Shown here one piece after another: positions 43,419-50,754 of a stretch of 64,000 nt of DNA. A program made the position numbers and the translations under genes. Each line of letters opens with the position of its first letter. Within the stretch, counting starts at the first letter, position 1. The stretch is from Allosphingosinicella indica (GTDB lineage Bacteria > Pseudomonadota > Alphaproteobacteria > Sphingomonadales > Sphingomonadaceae): NCBI RefSeq assembly GCF_900177405.1, contig NZ_LT840185.1, positions 2,099,501 through 2,163,500 of the forward strand. The letters run 5' to 3'. Below the pieces are notes generated by a model that worked only from the letters and a program-made list of their open reading frames with translations, was not told the DNA's origin and made no database searches.

Positions 43419-43985
43419 ATGTCCATTCGTAAGACGTTGTTGCTGTCCGCCGCGCTTGCTTTCGGCGGCCTCACCGCACCCGCGATCGCGCAGGACGCCG
43501 CGGCGCCCGCGGCCGTGCCGCAGATCACCGCCGGCATGGCGGTCAAGGATCCGCAGGGCGGCGCGATCGGGACCATCGAGTCGGTCGACGGCGCCAATGT
43601 CGTCCTGAAGACCGACAGGCATCAGGTGCGCTTGCCGAACAACGCCTTCGCGGCGGCGGACGGCGGTCTCGTCATGGGCATGACCCTCGCCGAGGTGAAT
43701 GCCGCCGTCGATCAGTCGATGGCACAGGCAGCCAATGCCGTTGCGGTTGGTGCAACGGTCTACGGTTCGGGCGGTGGCACCGTCGGCACCGTCACCGAGA
43801 AGGACGATCAGTTCGCGACCGTGAAGCTGGCCAGCGGTACGCTGGTCAAGCTGCCCGTATCGGCTTTCGGCCCCGGCCAGAACGGCCCGATGATCGGCAT
43901 GACTGCCGCTCAGCTCGAAGCGCAGGTTGCGTCTTCGGCGCCGGCGCCCGCCGCTGCTCCGGAAGCGGAAACCGAAGGCGAATAA
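43419..43985 (+). CDS. Exported protein with two tandem beta-barrel-like repeats
   Basis: Protein of 188 residues: signal peptide MSIRKTLLLSAALAFGGLTAPAIAQ, then two copies of a module of about 60 residues. Copy 1 runs GMAVKDPQGGAIGTIESVDGANVVLKT..VRLPNNAF..GLVMGMT; copy 2 runs GATVYGSGGGTVGTVTEKDDQFATVKL..VKLPVSAF..GPMIGMT. Each looks like a short beta domain of PRC-barrel type. An Ala/Pro/Glu tail follows. ATG 43419 has AGGAG upstream. Function unknown; probably periplasmic. Confidence 0.7.
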   Translation: MSIRKTLLLSAALAFGGLTAPAIAQDAAAPAAVPQITAGMAVKDPQGGAIGTIESVDGANVVLKTDRHQVRLPNNAFAAADGGLVMGMTLAEVNAAVDQSMAQAANAVAVGATVYGSGGGTVGTVTEKDDQFATVKLASGTLVKLPVSAFGPGQNGPMIGMTAAQLEAQVASSAPAPAAAPEAETEGE

Positions 43986-44009
43986 CCGGCCTTACGGTCA
44001 GAAAAAAGC

Positions 44010-44043
44010 AAAGGCCGCGTCCAGGGGATGGGCGCGGCCTTTG
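44010..44043. terminator. Bidirectional terminator between convergent genes
   Basis: AAAGGCCGCG and CGCGGCCTTT form a stem; the plus strand continues TTTGTC and the minus strand continues TTTGCTTTTTTC. It serves the duplicated-domain gene and the poly-serine gene. Confidence 0.85.
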
Positions 44044-44062
44044 TCTGTCCGGCGTCCGTGCG

Positions 44063-44905
44063 TCAGCGGACGGCAGCCCCCAGCTTGCGCCGGGCCACCA
44101 GGGCGGCGGCCGCGGCTCCGAACAGAATGATCATCGGCGGGGCAGGCACCGGCGTGCCGCCGGTCGAGCTGCCGTGTCCGCCGCCGCTCGACGACGATGA
44201 GGAGCTGCTGCTGCTGCTCGACGACGAGGACGACGAACTGCTCGTGCTCGTGCTGCTGGCGCCGAAGCTGCTCGACCCGCCCGTGGAACTGCTGCTGCCC
44301 GTGGACGAGCTCGACGAAGAGCTGCTGCCCGAGCTGCCGCTCGAACCGTGACCCGGCTTGTGGGGTTTGTGCGGCTTGTCGCCACCCGACGACGACGAGC
44401 TGGAGCTCGACGACGAGCTGCTGCTCGACGACGAGGACGAGCTGGAGCTGGACGAAGAGCCGCCCGTCGACGTGCTGGTCGAGGCCGTGAAGATGATGTT
44501 GCCCGAGCTGCTGCCGCCGAAGAAGCCGCCGCTGAAGAAGCCGCCACCGAAACCGCCGCCGAAACCGCCGCTGCCGCCGATAACCGTGACACCGCCGCCA
44601 CCGCCGGTCGCGGGCGGGATGAGCGGGGGCGGCGGAGGTAGCGGGATGGGCGGCGGCGCGGCATAGGACACCGTGCGCGTCGTCACCGTCTTACCCGGCG
44701 TCACGGTGCAGGCCGTGCGCTTGATGCGCTTCACTGATCTGACCGACTTGATCGACTGGCGCTTTGCCGGGGTGCTCGCCTTGGCCATCTTGACGATGGC
44801 GGGTCGCGAAGGCGGATTTTCCGCCATATGGACGGCGCCGCCGCCGATCACCGCACCGCCGCACGTGCAGGCGCAGAGTTTCGCGAGAGCCATTTTCACC
44901 GACAT
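44063..44905 (-). CDS. Poly-serine surface protein with VPAPP-type C-terminal sorting signal
   Basis: Protein of 280 residues. The N-terminal 25 residues hold a Cys-rich hydrophobic segment (KLCACTCGGAVIGGGAV). A basic stretch, a proline run (PPPIPLPPPPP) and glycine-rich repeats (GGFGGGFGGGFFSGG) precede several long serine runs, two of nearly 20 or more residues, split by DKPHKPHKPGHG. The C-terminus is a PEP-CTERM-like tripartite signal: TPVPAPP, a hydrophobic helix and ARRK. Such proteins are sorted by exosortase-type systems. No exosortase lies in the window. Bases 44180-44470 are correspondingly repetitive. Confidence 0.7.
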   Translation of the reverse strand: MSVKMALAKLCACTCGGAVIGGGAVHMAENPPSRPAIVKMAKASTPAKRQSIKSVRSVKRIKRTACTVTPGKTVTTRTVSYAAPPPIPLPPPPPLIPPATGGGGGVTVIGGSGGFGGGFGGGFFSGGFFGGSSSGNIIFTASTSTSTGGSSSSSSSSSSSSSSSSSSSSSSSSGGDKPHKPHKPGHGSSGSSGSSSSSSSSTGSSSSTGGSSSFGASSTSTSSSSSSSSSSSSSSSSSSSGGGHGSSTGGTPVPAPPMIILFGAAAAALVARRKLGAAVR

Positions 44906-45387
44906 AGACGCACCCTGTTTGCTCTTCCCGCCGGCCCCGGACTGCCCTGCGCAGCGCCGGTTCCATTTCGGATTGATCTGCGGTCAGGATGCTGAAGTCC
45001 GGCAGAGCAGCAAGCCCGTTAACCATATTCCGCCTTCAGAATCGGGGTTTTAGGCCCCATTCTCGTTTCGTTGTTCCGTACGGGGACAGGTGTCGGGCGG
45101 CGATGAACGAATGCCTCGCTCGTCCGTCGAATCCGCATCGCGATTCGGACGTCCGTGACCGGCCGTTTCAGTCCGATTCGCGCACCCGGGGCAGAATGAC
45201 TTCATGCAAAAATGTCACGCGCAGGCACGGAATCGGCTCGTCGCGCGGATCAGTGCATCCGCCGCTTGTGGCCGACTGGTGAGATGCGTATAGGCCGCGT
45301 GGGGCAGGTGCCGACAATCGCGCAAAAGCGAGCGGCGCCAAGGGTTTGCGCGGTCCGGTTTCGGCTGCGAAACGGAGTGGAGGGGTT
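44906..45387. other. Gene-free stretch of 482 bases upstream of dksA
   Basis: I see no convincing ORF on either strand, no tRNA and no terminator. It must hold the leaders and promoters of the poly-serine gene (leftward) and dksA (rightward), which are divergent. A long dksA leader, or a small RNA, is possible. Confidence 0.5.
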
Positions 45388-45843
45388 ATGGCGACGGCTC
45401 TCAGCGACATCTACAGCCCGCAATTCGCGGCTGTCATTCCCAATCCGGACTATCGGCCGAGCTCCGACGAGGAGTTCATGAATCCGGTCCAGCTCGGTTA
45501 CTTCCGCGGCAAGCTTCTCGACTGGAAGGATGCGATCATCCGCGAATCGCGCGATACGATGCAGCAGCTCAAGAGCGGCCCTATCCGCGAGGCCGACGTC
45601 ACCGACCGCGCATCGAGCGAGACCGACTGGTCGATCGAGCTGCGCACCCGCGACCGCCAGCGCAAGCTCATCTCCAAGATCGATTCCGCGCTTCGCCGCA
45701 TCGACACCGGCGAATATGGCTATTGCGAAGTGACCGGGGAGCCGATCTCGCTGGCCCGGCTCGAAGCGCGCCCGATCGCCACGATGACGGTCGAGGCGCA
45801 GGAGCGGCACGAGCGCAACGAGCGCGTCTCGCGCGACGACTGA
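45388..45843 (+). CDS. dksA: RNA polymerase-binding transcription factor DksA, single-cysteine type
   Basis: Binds the secondary channel of RNA polymerase and, with ppGpp, tunes rRNA and stress promoters. The protein has 151 residues. The coiled coil (YFRGKLLDWKDAIIRESRDTMQQL) and the C-terminal finger region (TGEYGYCEVTGEPISLARLEARPIATMTVEAQERHE) are standard, but three of the four zinc cysteines are replaced: only the Cys of YGYC remains. This matches the usual alphaproteobacterial form. ATG 45388 has GGAGGGG upstream. Confidence 0.93.
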   Translation: MATALSDIYSPQFAAVIPNPDYRPSSDEEFMNPVQLGYFRGKLLDWKDAIIRESRDTMQQLKSGPIREADVTDRASSETDWSIELRTRDRQRKLISKIDSALRRIDTGEYGYCEVTGEPISLARLEARPIATMTVEAQERHERNERVSRDD

Positions 45844-45879
45844 TCCAGGCGGCGCGGCGCTGCGGCATCGCCTGCCGCC

Positions 45880-45940
45880 CGCGTTAACGCGATCGCCATT
45901 CTTGAAAGCGATACTTCGGCGGCCGGCAATCCCGGCCGCC
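45880..45940. promoter_or_regulatory. Palindrome and hairpin between dksA and the PilZ gene
   Basis: A 12-base palindrome CGCGTTAACGCG (45880-45891) is followed by a perfect 9-base hairpin, GGCGGCCGG and CCGGCCGCC with loop CAATC (45918-45940), 22 bases before the PilZ ATG. No T tract, so it is either a weak dksA terminator or a leader/operator element. Confidence 0.35.
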
Positions 45941-45962
45941 GATCGCGTTTCCGGAGTGGTGC

Positions 45963-46325
45963 ATGTTCGATTTCAACCCGTCGTCGTCGGCCAAGCGGCC
46001 GCTGGAAGGCCGGCGCGCCTATCGCGACAGCCTGTTCCTGTGCGCCACGATCCGCCGCGGCAGCGATCCAGCCGGCGATCTGGCACCTGTTCGGGTGCGC
46101 AACCTCTCCTCGGTCGGACTGATGGCCGATTATGACGACAAGGTGGAATGCGGCGATCCGGTGGTCGCGACGCTCAAAGGTCTCGGCTCGGTAAAGGGCC
46201 GGGTGGTCTGGGTACAGGGCGGCCAGATCGGCATCGCATTCGACGACGAGGTCGATCCGATCAAGGCGCGCCGTTCGGTGGGCCGCAGGGCCGCAGGCGG
46301 CGCAGCGCCGCCGCGGACCCGCTGA
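45963..46325 (+). CDS. PilZ domain protein, putative c-di-GMP receptor
   Basis: Protein of 120 residues consisting of one PilZ domain. The RxxxR switch is Arg17-Arg18-Ala-Tyr-Arg21, and the second motif is NLSSVGLMAD, matching (D/N)-x-S-x-x-G. Such single-domain proteins bind c-di-GMP and act on motility, polysaccharide or pilus targets. The C-terminus is basic and alanine-rich. It follows dksA after 119 bases. Confidence 0.87.
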   Translation: MFDFNPSSSAKRPLEGRRAYRDSLFLCATIRRGSDPAGDLAPVRVRNLSSVGLMADYDDKVECGDPVVATLKGLGSVKGRVVWVQGGQIGIAFDDEVDPIKARRSVGRRAAGGAAPPRTR

Positions 46326-46331
46326 CGATCG

Positions 46332-46487
46332 CTACATCCCGGCGATCACTTCCTTCACGCGTAGTTTTTCCTTCTTGAGACGCGCGACCAGCGTATCGTC
46401 CGGGTGGGGTCTTTGATTCTCGGCGGCGATCATCGCCTCCAAGCCGGCATGTTTCTGTTCGAGAGCGGACAGATGCGCCTGTTGCAT
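46332..46487 (-). CDS. DUF465 (YdcH) family small protein
   Basis: ORF of 51 residues starting MQQAHLSALEQKHAGLEAMIAAE and continuing PDDTLVARLKKEKLRVKEVIAGM. The H-x-x-L-x-x-K-H-x-x-L-E and L-K-K-x-K-L-x-x-K-E pattern is the DUF465 helical hairpin. AAGGAG lies six bases before the ATG at 46487; a second ATG two codons upstream is less well placed. Divergent from another DUF465 gene. Function unknown; members are small helical proteins of abundant expression. Confidence 0.75.
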   Translation of the reverse strand: MQQAHLSALEQKHAGLEAMIAAENQRPHPDDTLVARLKKEKLRVKEVIAGM

Positions 46488-46646
46488 TCCCATCTCCTTC
46501 TTGGTTGCGGCTGACCCCGTTTAGAACACTCCCGTTCGGGCTTGTCTCGCGTGATCGGACCGTCATCCCGATATATACGACGATCCGTTGATGGATTATC
46601 TATACGCCTCTCGGAGGCGGTTGAGTAGCGGGAGCATGGGGCGGCG

Positions 46647-46850
46647 ATGACAGTCGGAGCGACCGAACGGACGGTGCGCCTGTCGCAACTCCGTCTTGAG
46701 CATCGCGATCTCGATGCGGCGATCGAGGCGTTGCGCGTCAGCGTCAACAACGATCAGCTCCAACTCGCGCGACTCAAGAAGCGTAAGCTTCGGCTGAAGG
46801 ACGAGATCCAGGCGCTGGAAGACCAGCTCATCCCCGACATCATCGCCTGA
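46647..46850 (+). CDS. DUF465 (YdcH) family small protein
   Basis: Helical protein of 67 residues: LRLEHRDLDAAIEALRVSVNNDQLQLARLKKRKLRLKDEIQALEDQLIPDIIA, with the H-R-D-L-D-x-A-I and L-K-K-R-K-L-x-L-K-D-E-I motifs of DUF465. Homologues form antiparallel helical hairpins. It is divergent from the 51-residue relative, with 159 bases between the two starts, and 97 bases upstream of the DUF1465 gene. Confidence 0.85.
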   Translation: MTVGATERTVRLSQLRLEHRDLDAAIEALRVSVNNDQLQLARLKKRKLRLKDEIQALEDQLIPDIIA

Positions 46851-46871
46851 CGCTCCCGCCGTGGGACATGC

Positions 46872-46894
46872 TTAACCCTCTTTTGACCTTAACG
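46872..46894. promoter_or_regulatory. Two TTAAC half-sites upstream of the RcdA-like gene
   Basis: TTAACC at 46872-46877 and TTAACG at 46889-46894, in the same orientation 17 bases apart. The half-site resembles that of CtrA, but spacing differs from the usual N7. A CtrA role is a hypothesis. Confidence 0.25.
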
Positions 46895-46947
46895 CGCCCC
46901 GCCGCGGGGCATATCGTTGCGGACGTGAAACCGGGGGAGTGCGGGAC

Positions 46948-47388
46948 ATGCGGATGACGCCGCGGCTCATTGATTCGCTCTATGTCGAGGCGATGCTGCT
47001 GGCCGACGAAGCGCGCGCCTATTTCGACGATCAGGGCCGCGAGGAGCGCGGCGCGCTCGATCCGCTGCTCCGCGTCAGCTTCTCGTGCGAATCGCTGAAG
47101 GTGACGACGCGGCTCATGCATCTCGTCGCCTGGCTGCTCACTGAGCGCGCGCTGGACGCGGGCGAGATGCCGCCGGGGCATATGAGCGACGCCGCGCGCC
47201 GGTTGGGCGAGACCGCGCCGAGTGACGAAACGCTGATCGCGCGTCTGCCCGACATGGCCGGCAAGCTGATCGCGGCGAGTCAGGAGCTCTATGCCCGCGT
47301 CGCGCGGCTCGCGGAAAGCGCGCTGATCGAGGAGCCGCAGCCGAGCCCGGCACGCGGGCTGATGAGCCGGCTGGAACGCGCCTTCTAG
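46948..47388 (+). CDS. DUF1465 protein, RcdA-like (CtrA degradation regulator)
   Basis: Helical protein of 146 residues of the DUF1465 family, whose Caulobacter member RcdA helps deliver CtrA and other clients to ClpXP. Segments RLIDSLYVEAMLLADEARAYFD, RVSFSCESLKVTTRLMHLVAWLLTERAL and LPDMAGKLIAASQELYARVARL match the three-helix family pattern. ATG 46948 has GGGGGAG eight bases upstream; GTG 46939 overlaps that site. CtrA-adaptor function here is inferred from the family. Confidence 0.85.
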   Translation: MRMTPRLIDSLYVEAMLLADEARAYFDDQGREERGALDPLLRVSFSCESLKVTTRLMHLVAWLLTERALDAGEMPPGHMSDAARRLGETAPSDETLIARLPDMAGKLIAASQELYARVARLAESALIEEPQPSPARGLMSRLERAF

Positions 47389-47422
47389 CGAGGCCTGCCG
47401 AGCGGCGCTAAGCATCGGCGCG

Positions 47423-48550
47423 ATGGCGCCATTCGAATTCATCTACGGGCCAAAGGTCGTGGCGAGGCCAGGCGTTGCCGCGCGCGCAGCGGAGCTGCTC
47501 GCGGGACGCTGCCTGCTTGTCACCGACGCGCAGGTTCGCGCGCTCGGCCTGGCGGACCCGTTGATCACGGCTCTCGGTAGCCGAGCTGTAGTGTTCGATG
47601 CCGTCGAGGCCGATCCATCGCGCGCGACGCTGGAAGCGGCGGTCGCGGCGGGAGCGGGGTGCGATGCGGTCATCGGCCTCGGTGGCGGCAGCCCGATGGA
47701 TGTCGCCAAGCTCGCTGCCTATCTCCTCGGCTCGGGCGCCGATCTCGATGCTCTGTGGGGCGTCGGCAAGGCCGTGGGGCGGCGGCTGTCGCTCGCGATG
47801 GTGCCGACCACGGCTGGCACGGGATCGGAAGCGACGCCGGTGTCGGTCATCACGGTCGGCGCGACCGAGAAGCGCGGCGTCAGCAGCGCCGCCTTGGTGC
47901 CGGACTGGGCGCTGCTCGATCCCGAGCTGACCGTCGGGCTGCCGCGCGATGCGACAGCGGCGACCGGGATCGACGCGATGGTCCACGCGATCGAGGCTTA
48001 CACTTCGGCGCACCGCAAGAATCCGCTGTCGGACATGCTGGCGCGAGAGGCGCTCCGTCTGCTCGTCGCCAATCTGGTCCGAGTCTGCGACGTCCCGGAC
48101 GATCTGGACGCGCGGGGCGCGATGCTGTTGGGAGCGCATCTCGCAGGTGTTGCCTTCGCCAATGCGCCCGTCGCGGGGGTCCATGCGCTCGCCTATCCGC
48201 TTGGCGGCCATTTCCATGTGCCGCACGGGCTTTCCAACGCGCTGATGCTGGCGCCGGTACTCGGCCACAATATGCCCGCCGCGATGGCACTCTATGCGGA
48301 GCTTGGTTGCGTGATCGATCCGTCGCTCGCCGTGCTTGGTGTGCAGGGACAGGCACAGGGATTGGTCGAAGCGCTATCGCGGCTCTCCATCGCCTGCGGC
48401 CTGCCACAGCGGCTGGCGGACGTCGGCGTGACGCGCGGCGATCTGCCGCTGCTGGCGCGGGAGGCGATGAAGCAGGAACGGCTGCTGATGAACAATCCGC
48501 GGCCGATCGACGAAGCGGACGCGCTGCGACTCTATGAGGCGGCGCTGTGA
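47423..48550 (+). CDS. Iron-containing alcohol dehydrogenase family protein
   Basis: Group III alcohol dehydrogenase of 375 residues. The nucleotide site is GGGSPMDVAK, followed by PTTAGTGSEATPVSVIT; metal ligands are supplied by Asp in ATGIDAMVHAIEAY and the histidines in HALAYPLGGHFHVPHGLSNA. Substrate is unknown; similar proteins oxidise small alcohols, hydroxy acids or maleylacetate. The stop overlaps the GTG start of the thioesterase by 4 bases, so the two are cotranscribed. Confidence 0.92.
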   Translation: MAPFEFIYGPKVVARPGVAARAAELLAGRCLLVTDAQVRALGLADPLITALGSRAVVFDAVEADPSRATLEAAVAAGAGCDAVIGLGGGSPMDVAKLAAYLLGSGADLDALWGVGKAVGRRLSLAMVPTTAGTGSEATPVSVITVGATEKRGVSSAALVPDWALLDPELTVGLPRDATAATGIDAMVHAIEAYTSAHRKNPLSDMLAREALRLLVANLVRVCDVPDDLDARGAMLLGAHLAGVAFANAPVAGVHALAYPLGGHFHVPHGLSNALMLAPVLGHNMPAAMALYAELGCVIDPSLAVLGVQGQAQGLVEALSRLSIACGLPQRLADVGVTRGDLPLLAREAMKQERLLMNNPRPIDEADALRLYEAAL

Positions 48551-48990
48551 GCCGGGCACCGCTCCGCGGGCGTGACGCCTATCGCGCCTGGCGAACGATC
48601 GGCACGCGCTGGGCGGACAATGACGCTTACGGCCACGTCAACAACACCGTCCACTATCAATGGTTCGACACGGCGGTGAACGCCTGGCTGATCGAGGCCG
48701 GGCTGCTCGACATCGCGGCGGGTGACCCCATAGGCCTCGTCGTCGAGACGGGATGCCGCTACGCCCGCTCGCTGACCTATCCGCACGATGTCGACATCGG
48801 CCTTGCGGTCGAGACGATCGGCGCGTCGAGCATCCGTTACGTGCTCGGCGTCTTCGCACACGGCGCGGAGGAAGCGGCGGCGGAGGGGCATTTCGTCCAC
48901 GTCTATGTCGATCGCGCCGCGCGCCGACCGGCGCCGCTGCCGTCGCAGTGGCGGACCGCGTTCGAGACTTTGCTGGTGACGGACGGCTAG
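48547..48990 (+). CDS. Acyl-CoA thioesterase, 4HBT family
   Basis: Hotdog-fold thioesterase of 147 residues with WADNDAYGHVNNTVHYQWFDTAVNAWL, the 4-hydroxybenzoyl-CoA thioesterase signature with its Asp nucleophile or base. Start GTG overlaps the dehydrogenase stop (GTGA), linking alcohol oxidation to acyl-CoA hydrolysis, though a joint pathway is not proved. Its stop overlaps that of the convergent flavin enzyme by 4 bases. Confidence 0.88.
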   Translation: MSRAPLRGRDAYRAWRTIGTRWADNDAYGHVNNTVHYQWFDTAVNAWLIEAGLLDIAAGDPIGLVVETGCRYARSLTYPHDVDIGLAVETIGASSIRYVLGVFAHGAEEAAAEGHFVHVYVDRAARRPAPLPSQWRTAFETLLVTDG

Positions 48991-49952
48991 CCGCTGAACG
49001 CCTGGTCGAGCTCTCGTTTCGCCGCCGCATATTCCTCGGCCAGCGTAGCGATATAATCGGCGGCGGGGCGGACCGCCTTCACCGCGCCGATGCCCTGGCC
49101 CGATCCCCAGATGTCGCGCCATGCCTTGGCGCTGCCCGCGCCGAAATCCATCGTCTTGATGTCGCCCTCGGGCAGATTGTCGGGATCGAGCCCCGCGCCG
49201 ACGATTGATTGGCGGAGGTAATTGCCGTGCACCCCGGTGAACAGATTGGAATAAATGATGTCGTCGGCGCGCCCCTGGGCGATGCCGCGCTTGTAGTCGG
49301 CGCCGGCGTTCGCCTCCTCGGTCGCGATGAAGGGGGAGCCGATATAGGCGAGATCTGCGCCCATCGCCTGCGCGGCGAGCACCGCGCGGCCATTGGCGAT
49401 CGCGCCCGACAGGATCAGCGGCCCGTCGAACCATTCGCGGATTTCCTGCACCAGCGCGAAGGGGGAAAGGCGCCCGGCGTGGCCGCCCGCGCCCGCCGCC
49501 ACCGCGATCACGCCGTCCGCGCCTTTCTCCACCGCTTTGCGCGCGAAGCGATCGGTGATGACGTCGTGGAGCGTTATCCCGCCCCAGCTATGGACGCCCT
49601 GGTTGACCTCCTCGATCGCGCCCAGCGAGGTGATGACGATCGGCACTTTCCATTTGGCGCAGGTCGCCATGTCCTGCTGCAGTCGGTCGTTCGAGCGATG
49701 GACGATCTGGTTGACCGCAAAGGGGGCGGCCGGCGTGTCGGGATTGTCGCGGTCCCACGCCGCCAGTTCCTCGGTAATCCGGTGCAGCCATTCGTCGAGC
49801 AGGGATTGCGGCCGCGCGTTGAGTGCCGGGAACGAGCCGACGATCCCCGCTTTGCACTGGGCGATCACCAACTCAGGGCACGAGACGATGAAGAGCGGCG
49901 AGCCGATCACCGGCAGGCGGAGAGGGCTTAGCTGTTTTTGCGTGATGGCCAT
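48987..49952 (-). CDS. Nitronate monooxygenase-like FMN enzyme
   Basis: FMN-dependent TIM-barrel protein of 321 residues of the 2-nitropropane dioxygenase/YrpB type. LPVIGSPLFIVSCPELVIAQCKAGIVGSFPALNAR begins the barrel; the phosphate-binding segment is GADGVIAVAAGAGGHAGRLSPFALV, and GPLILSGAIANGRAVLAAQAMGADLAYIGSPFIATEEA continues it. Such enzymes oxidise alkyl nitronates such as propionate 3-nitronate. It ends convergent on the thioesterase gene. Confidence 0.9.
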   Translation of the reverse strand: MAITQKQLSPLRLPVIGSPLFIVSCPELVIAQCKAGIVGSFPALNARPQSLLDEWLHRITEELAAWDRDNPDTPAAPFAVNQIVHRSNDRLQQDMATCAKWKVPIVITSLGAIEEVNQGVHSWGGITLHDVITDRFARKAVEKGADGVIAVAAGAGGHAGRLSPFALVQEIREWFDGPLILSGAIANGRAVLAAQAMGADLAYIGSPFIATEEANAGADYKRGIAQGRADDIIYSNLFTGVHGNYLRQSIVGAGLDPDNLPEGDIKTMDFGAGSAKAWRDIWGSGQGIGAVKAVRPAADYIATLAEEYAAAKRELDQAFSG

Positions 49953-50000
49953 ATCGCCTGCATATCGGTTGCCGCGCCGGGGTCAAATCGCGCGGGTCTG

Positions 50001-50080
50001 GTTCCGCAGGATCAGGCGGGCTCGTAGGTCAGGCCGTCTGGTGCCGCAGGATCAGGCGGGCTCGTAGGTCAGCCGCAATG
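50001..50080. repeat. 40-base tandem duplication at a gene end
   Basis: Two consecutive 40-base units, 50001-50040 and 50041-50080. The first 32 bases agree except at position 3 (GTT versus GTG); the last 8 differ. Shared core is CCGCAGGATCAGGCGGGCTC plus nine more bases. The second unit contains the 3' end and stop of the dihydrofolate-reductase-like gene. Confidence 0.95.
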
Positions 50081-50582
50081 CATCCGCGCCGATCCGCTCG
50101 TGCCCTATCAGCCGGAGCGGCGGCCGCGGTCCGGCGAAATAGGGCGTGCCGCCGCCAAGGACGACCGGATGCAGATAGATGCGATACTCGTCGATCAGGC
50201 CGAGATCAGTGAGGCTGCGGGCCAGGGTTGGCCCGGCGACCTCGATCTCGCCGTCCTCCGCATCCTTGATCGCGCGGACGGCGTCCTGCAGATCGCCCGA
50301 CACCAATGTTGCGTTCGGCCCGACCTTGGGCGTCGATCGCGACACCACCCATTTCCGCTGCCGCCGCCAAGCCGCCGCGAAGGCGCGCTCATCGGTGCCC
50401 CATTCGGGCTGGTCGTCGTCCCAATAGCGCATGATCTCGTACATCGTCCGGCCGTAGATGCTGCCGGTCTGCGCCTCCGCCTCGGCGATGAAATGGCGGA
50501 AGAGCGCCGCGTCCGGCGCGAACTTCATATAATCGACATAGCCGTCGAGCGACTGGTTCATCCCGAATACGAGCCTGGCCAT
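50052..50582 (-). CDS. Dihydrofolate reductase-fold protein (RibD C-terminal-like)
   Basis: NADPH-binding reductase fold of 176 residues. MARLVFGMNQSLDGYVDYM is the typical start, GRTMYEIMRYWDD the second conserved segment, and EVAGPTLARSLTDLGLIDEYRIYLHPVVLGGGTPYF the third. Substrates of these YyaP/YwjB-like proteins are unknown; not the essential folate enzyme. Its 3' end has been tandemly duplicated downstream. Confidence 0.88.
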   Translation of the reverse strand: MARLVFGMNQSLDGYVDYMKFAPDAALFRHFIAEAEAQTGSIYGRTMYEIMRYWDDDQPEWGTDERAFAAAWRRQRKWVVSRSTPKVGPNATLVSGDLQDAVRAIKDAEDGEIEVAGPTLARSLTDLGLIDEYRIYLHPVVLGGGTPYFAGPRPPLRLIGHERIGADALRLTYEPA

Positions 50583-50604
50583 CGACCGCGTCCTCCCGAA
50601 GAAA

Positions 50605-50681
50605 TGGCGCGCCCGGCAGGAGTCGAACCTGCGGCCTCAAGATTAGAAGTCTCGTGCTCTATCCAGCTGAGCTACGGGCGC
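50605..50681 (-). tRNA. tRNA-Arg (anticodon TCT)
   Basis: On the minus strand: acceptor GCGCCCG pairs with CGGGCGC, D-arm TAGCTCAGC, anticodon arm with loop CTTCTAA giving TCT, T-arm GCAGGTTCGACTCCTGC, discriminator G and encoded CCA. It decodes AGA and, with the CCT tRNA at 21 kb, covers the AGR arginine box. Confidence 0.95.
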
Positions 50682-50754
50682 GTTGGCTGACGCTCTAGCG
50701 CGCTTCCGCAATTGACGGAACATGGCGCGTTCGGTGGATCGGCGAGCCTGCCGG

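Noticed and set aside
44180-44470. Leucine/aspartate/glutamate-rich frame on the plus strand opposite the poly-serine gene
   Set aside because: It is the complement of serine codons (AGC/TCG); the minus strand has a leader and a C-terminal sorting signal.
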